Part shown: positions 5,195 through 8,094 of the stretch, one piece after another | Position numbering within the stretch: position 1 is the stretch's first letter | Layout: each line of letters opens with the position of its first letter | Source: an uncultured Chloroflexota bacterium | Lineage (GTDB): Bacteria > Chloroflexota > Limnocylindria > Limnocylindrales > Limnocylindraceae | Direction of reading: 5' to 3' | Assembly (NCBI GenBank): GCA_903847005.1 | Contig: CAINCM010000086.1 | Location: 1-8,094, forward strand | DNA: 8,094 bases | Program-made: the position numbers and the translations under genes | Notes under the pieces: model-generated | What the model saw: only the letters and a program-made list of their open reading frames with translations | What the model was told of the DNA's origin: nothing | The model's database searches: none

Positions 5195-5700
5195 CTCGTC
5201 GCCTCTTCCCGCAGCTCAGCGATCAGCGCAACAGCACGTTCGTAGCCGGCGGCGAGCATCCCGCGCACTGCAACGGCGGCCACATCTTCGAGCAGGCTGA
5301 TGCGACGGAACGACTCGCGCTCCTCTGGGTTCGACAGGTGCACCTCGGCGAACGGCCGCTCCACGGCCAAGAGTGCATCGCGGAGGCTGACACTCGTATG
5401 CGTGAGCCCGCCCGGATTGATGATCACCCACGAGAAGTCGCGGACGTGGAGCCGGTCGATCAGATCACCTTCGTGATTGGATTGGAACGAGTCGATGAGC
5501 GTCATGCCTGCAGACGCTGCGGCGGCGCCTACGCGCGTCTCGATCTCTTCAAGCGTGGTGGTGCCGTAGCGCTCTGGCTCACGTTCACCGAGCAGATTGA
5601 GGCTCGGACCGTTCAGCAGCAGGATCTCGCCTCCGGCCGCATGGGCGCGGGTGCGCGATGGAAGTTCGGCGGCGCTGATCCGTGATGCTCGCTCGGTCAC
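5191..5700 (-). CDS. aroQ: 3-Dehydroquinate dehydratase, type II (AroQ)
   Basis: Dehydrates 3-dehydroquinate to 3-dehydroshikimate, step 3 of the shikimate pathway; type II enzymes are dodecamers. The GTG at 5700 gives 169 residues, against the usual 145-155, because about 23 residues (MTERASRISA...) precede the normal first strand. That start is supported by a GGAGGG five bases upstream and a GTGA overlap with the aroKB stop. Conserved elements are ILLLNGPSLNLLG (26-38), Arg40, Tyr45 of the lid loop, INPGGLTHTSVSLRDAL (94-110) with catalytic His101, HLSN (121-124) and ESFRRIS (129-135). The N-terminal loop reads NGPS where nearly all family members have NGPN. That Asn (Asn12 in the M. tuberculosis enzyme) lines the active site. 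Confidence 0.95.
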   Translation of the reverse strand: MTERASRISAAELPSRTRAHAAGGEILLLNGPSLNLLGEREPERYGTTTLEEIETRVGAAAASAGMTLIDSFQSNHEGDLIDRLHVRDFSWVIINPGGLTHTSVSLRDALLAVERPFAEVHLSNPEERESFRRISLLEDVAAVAVRGMLAAGYERAVALIAELREEATR

Positions 5701-7379
5701 CGCGTCCCTCCACTCCCCGCCAGCATCTGCGTGGCGGCGCGTAGGACGAGGCTAGCAGGGACATCGTCGCGGATCTCGAATCCGCTCTCCGTTGCGAGGA
5801 CCCAGCGGATCTTCCCTCCCGCAACCTTCTTGTCTCGCGTGGTCGCCTCCACCAGCGCGGCAGGGGATTCGCGACGAGGAGCGACGCCGAGGCCGAGCGC
5901 GTCGAGAAGTGCGAGGGCACGAGCGGCGCGCGCCGCTGGGGTGACACCCATCTGCTGCCCGATGGCGATCGCAGCGCGAAGCCCGTAGCCGACCGCTTCG
6001 CCGTGCAGGATCCCCTTGTACTGCGCCGCCTGTTCGAGCGCGTGCCCGAGCGTGTGTCCGAGGTTGAGACTCATGCGGAGACCCGCCTCTCGCTCATCGC
6101 TTGCGACGACGGTGCACTTCCACCAACCGGCGCGCTCCACGATCTCGGCGTAGGTTCCGTCTTCATGCAACGAAGGGTCGCCTGCGGCAATGCGCGCGGC
6201 GCTCTCTTCCAGGAGCGCGAAGAGCCGCTCCTCACCCAGCAGCGCGACCTTCACCGCCTCGCCTGTGGCGGCAACGATCTCTCGTGTTGGAAGCGTGCGC
6301 AGCGCCTCGAGGTCGGCGATCACGGCGACCGGTTGATGGAATGCGCCGACGAGGTTCTTCCCTTCAGGTAGATCCACGCCGGTCTTCCCACCGAGCGATG
6401 CATCCAGCTGAGCTGCGAGCGTGGTTGGGACGGCGACCCAGTCGATGCCGCGCAGGTAGAGGGCGGCGAGCAGGCCCGCCGTGTCGGTCAGCGCGCCACC
6501 GCCGACGGCAACGATGAGATCGCCCCGTTCGATGCCCGCCGCGGCGAGCCGGCGTGCTGCGTCGTCGATCACCGTGAGTCGTTTTGCCGACTCGCCGGGC
6601 TTCAGGGTGAGTTGGGTCACGTCGATCTTGGCGCGCTTGAGCGCCGCGATGATCGTTGAGCCGACCGCGCGCTCCGCGTTCGGTTCGCTCACCACGACCA
6701 CGCGTCGTGCGCTCCGTGACCTCAGCAGTCGAAGCAGGGACTCGGTCGCAATCCCGACGCCGAGATCCCACTGCCCCCGTGGGAGTGCCGCCGAGAGCAG
6801 CAGACGTCCGTCGCCGCGCGGCGAGTTCTGCAGCACCGCAATGGCGGGTCCTGCGAGCGTTCCCGGACTCTTCTTGCTCTCCAAACGCGCGCCGATCGCA
6901 TAGAAGCGAGAGCGCGCTGCTCGGAGCGTGCGCAGCGTCTCCTCCGGGTTCCCTCGCTTCATGAGCGGCCGCACGACACGAGCCGTGCGCAGCCTGCCCG
7001 CGATCACGGCATCTGGGGCATCGAGCCAGAGGATGCGCGCGCGCTGGCTGATCAGCCAGCGGTTGCGAGGGTCGACCAGCGTGCCTCCGCCGAGCGCGAC
7101 GATCCGACCGATGCCGAGTGCCTCGGCCGAACCGCTGGTTGGCGGAGCGACCTCATCGAGCGCGGCAACGGCCGAGCGTTCGCGGATGCGAAAGCCCGCT
7201 TCGCCCTCGCGCGCGAAGACGGCCTCGACGCTGTCCTTGGCGACGCCGGTGCTCGCGATGATGCTGCGGTCGAGATCGAGGAGCGGAACGTTGAGCTGTG
7301 TTGCAAGCCTGCGTCCAAGCGAACTCTTCCCCACGCCGGGGAGTCCGACGAGCGCAAGGTTGCTTCGCCGCGCCCTCAT
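5697..7379 (-). CDS. aroKB: Bifunctional shikimate kinase / 3-dehydroquinate synthase (AroK-AroB fusion)
   Basis: A single 560-residue frame joins shikimate step 5 (N-terminal kinase) to step 2 (C-terminal synthase). Kinase domain, about 1-172: Walker A GLPGVGKSS (12-20), Asp35/Asp37, Arg64 in GFRIRE, GGG (97-99) for shikimate binding, RPLM (137-140) in the lid and Arg156 near RSRFY. A short insertion, about 76-90, precedes the GGG strand. Synthase domain, about 190-560: GGGALTD (293-299), PTTLAAQLDASLGGKTGVD (318-336), GKNLVGAFHQP (340-350), and metal ligands Glu374, His442 (LGHTLGHALE) and His459 (HGEAVGYG). All key residues of both enzymes are present, so both activities are expected. The ATG follows the aroC stop after six bases with no clear ribosome binding site, suggesting translational coupling. 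Confidence 0.96.
   Translation of the reverse strand: MRARRSNLALVGLPGVGKSSLGRRLATQLNVPLLDLDRSIIASTGVAKDSVEAVFAREGEAGFRIRERSAVAALDEVAPPTSGSAEALGIGRIVALGGGTLVDPRNRWLISQRARILWLDAPDAVIAGRLRTARVVRPLMKRGNPEETLRTLRAARSRFYAIGARLESKKSPGTLAGPAIAVLQNSPRGDGRLLLSAALPRGQWDLGVGIATESLLRLLRSRSARRVVVVSEPNAERAVGSTIIAALKRAKIDVTQLTLKPGESAKRLTVIDDAARRLAAAGIERGDLIVAVGGGALTDTAGLLAALYLRGIDWVAVPTTLAAQLDASLGGKTGVDLPEGKNLVGAFHQPVAVIADLEALRTLPTREIVAATGEAVKVALLGEERLFALLEESAARIAAGDPSLHEDGTYAEIVERAGWWKCTVVASDEREAGLRMSLNLGHTLGHALEQAAQYKGILHGEAVGYGLRAAIAIGQQMGVTPAARAARALALLDALGLGVAPRRESPAALVEATTRDKKVAGGKIRWVLATESGFEIRDDVPASLVLRAATQMLAGSGGTR
5706..5711 (-). promoter_or_regulatory. Ribosome binding site of aroQ inside the aroKB 3' end
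   Basis: On the minus strand GGAGGG lies five bases before the GTG at 5700, within the last codons of aroKB. It supports the upstream GTG and therefore the extended N-terminus of AroQ. Confidence 0.7.
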
Positions 7380-7385
7380 CTGGAA

Positions 7386-8094
7386 CTAGTCATCGCCGCC
7401 GGAGCCTGCGGCGCTCGTCCCGCTCGCATCGGTCTCTGGGTCGTGAGCGCCACCTGCAACCGGCGCGCTCCGCGGCGTGGCGGCGCGTGTGCGAAGTGCG
7501 GAGAGGTTCGCCTTGATCTCTTCGAGCGAGTCGCCGCCGAGCTTCTCCAGGAGGAAGGGGATCAGTGCGAGCGCAACCATCGCTTCGCCGATGACGCCTG
7601 CCGCGGGGACCACGCTGATATCCGAACGTTCGTAGTGGGCCTTCTCGACCTTCTCGCCGCTGATCAGGTCAGCGGACGGGAGCGGCCGGGCCAGCGTGCT
7701 GATCGGCTTCACCGCGGCGCGAATCACGAGCGGCTCGCCGTTGCTCACGCCGCCGGTCAGCCCGCCCGCGCGATTCGTGCGGTGCACCCAGTCGCCCGAC
7801 GCGGTGCGTCCCTCGATCACGTCATGAACCTCCGAGCCGAAGATGCGCGTCTGTTCGAATCCGAGTCCGAACTCGACACCCTTGACGCTCTGGATGCTCA
7901 TGACCGCCTGCGCGAGCGCCCCATCGAGTCGACGATCCCAGTGCACATCCGAACCGAGGCCGATTGGAAGACCCCGCACCACCACTTCGAAGACGCCGCC
8001 AACGGTGTTCCCCGACTCGCGCGCCTCATCGATGCGAGCGATCATGCGCTCTTCAGCGGAAGGATCGGGGCATCGGAGCGGGCTCTCCTCCGAC
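7386..8094 (-). CDS. aroC: Chorismate synthase, C-terminal part (gene runs off the window)
   Basis: Converts 5-enolpyruvylshikimate 3-phosphate to chorismate using reduced FMN, the last shared step of the shikimate pathway. The frame stays open to the window edge, so the ATG at 8045 is internal; [20 protein letters not shown] spans it and matches the family. About 235 of an expected 360-400 residues are visible. Recognisable blocks are [44 protein letters not shown], the FMN-site [18 protein letters not shown], then KPISTL and [10 protein letters not shown]. After the normal end there is a tail of about 35 residues rich in Ala, Gly, Ser, Thr and Asp (ending [10 protein letters not shown]) that is probably disordered. 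It is the first visible gene of the leftward operon. Confidence 0.96.
   Translation of the reverse strand, partial: SEESPLRCPDPSAEERMIARIDEARESGNTVGGVFEVVVRGLPIGLGSDVHWDRRLDGALAQAVMSIQSVKGVEFGLGFEQTRIFGSEVHDVIEGRTASGDWVHRTNRAGGLTGGVSNGEPLVIRAAVKPISTLARPLPSADLISGEKVEKAHYERSDISVVPAAGVIGEAMVALALIPFLLEKLGGDSLEEIKANLSALRTRAATPRSAPVAGGAHDPETDASGTSAAGSGGDD

Noticed and set aside
5065..5685. Plus-strand open frame (206 residues) opposite chorismate mutase and aroQ
   Set aside because: Antisense shadow of two genes whose catalytic residues are clearly conserved on the other strand.
7386..8045. aroC starting at the ATG at 8045
   Set aside because: Chorismate synthase homology ([13 protein letters not shown]) continues upstream in frame to the window edge, so this Met is internal.

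Overview
The window is about 8.1 kb of GC-rich, gene-dense bacterial chromosome holding ordinary core functions. It has no mobile element, CRISPR array or transposon, and I found no clear sign of a new multi-gene system. The organism cannot be named safely. High GC, a membrane pyrophosphatase, a class I (archaeal-type) lysyl-tRNA synthetase, an ArgR regulator, a fused AroK-AroB enzyme and TAGnnT elements placed 6-7 bases before starts would fit a GC-rich lineage such as Chloroflexota or a relative of Actinomycetota. That placement is an inference of low confidence.

Left part, + strand (1-4989). The window opens in the last codons of a proton-pumping pyrophosphatase (hppA), followed by a 177-base spacer with two tandem hairpins. 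Next comes a tightly packed run: uppP (undecaprenyl-diphosphate phosphatase), argR (arginine repressor), lysS (class I LysRS), serS (SerRS), tRNA-Ser(UGA), and a small four-cysteine protein of unknown function starting six bases after the tRNA. SerRS sits directly beside a tRNA it charges. The lysS and serS starts and the tRNA are each preceded by a TAGnnT hexamer, which suggests internal promoters with very short or no leaders.

Right part, - strand (8094-4916). An aromatic-amino-acid operon is read leftwards: aroC (chorismate synthase, N-terminus outside the window), a fused shikimate kinase/3-dehydroquinate synthase (aroKB), aroQ (type II 3-dehydroquinase) and a short AroQ-class chorismate mutase. 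The last three are joined by two 4-base GTGA stop/start overlaps. Together they cover shikimate steps 2, 3, 5 and 7 plus the branch to prephenate. Steps 1, 4 and 6 are not in the window.

The two blocks converge, and the 3' ends of the small Cys-rich gene and the chorismate mutase gene overlap by 74 bases. The points most worth checking are the class I LysRS, the repeated TAGnnT-N6-ATG signals, a six-codon mini-ORF overlapping the serS start, an Asn-to-Ser change in the AroQ active-site loop, and the gene abutting the tRNA. No stretch longer than 300 bases lacks a gene.
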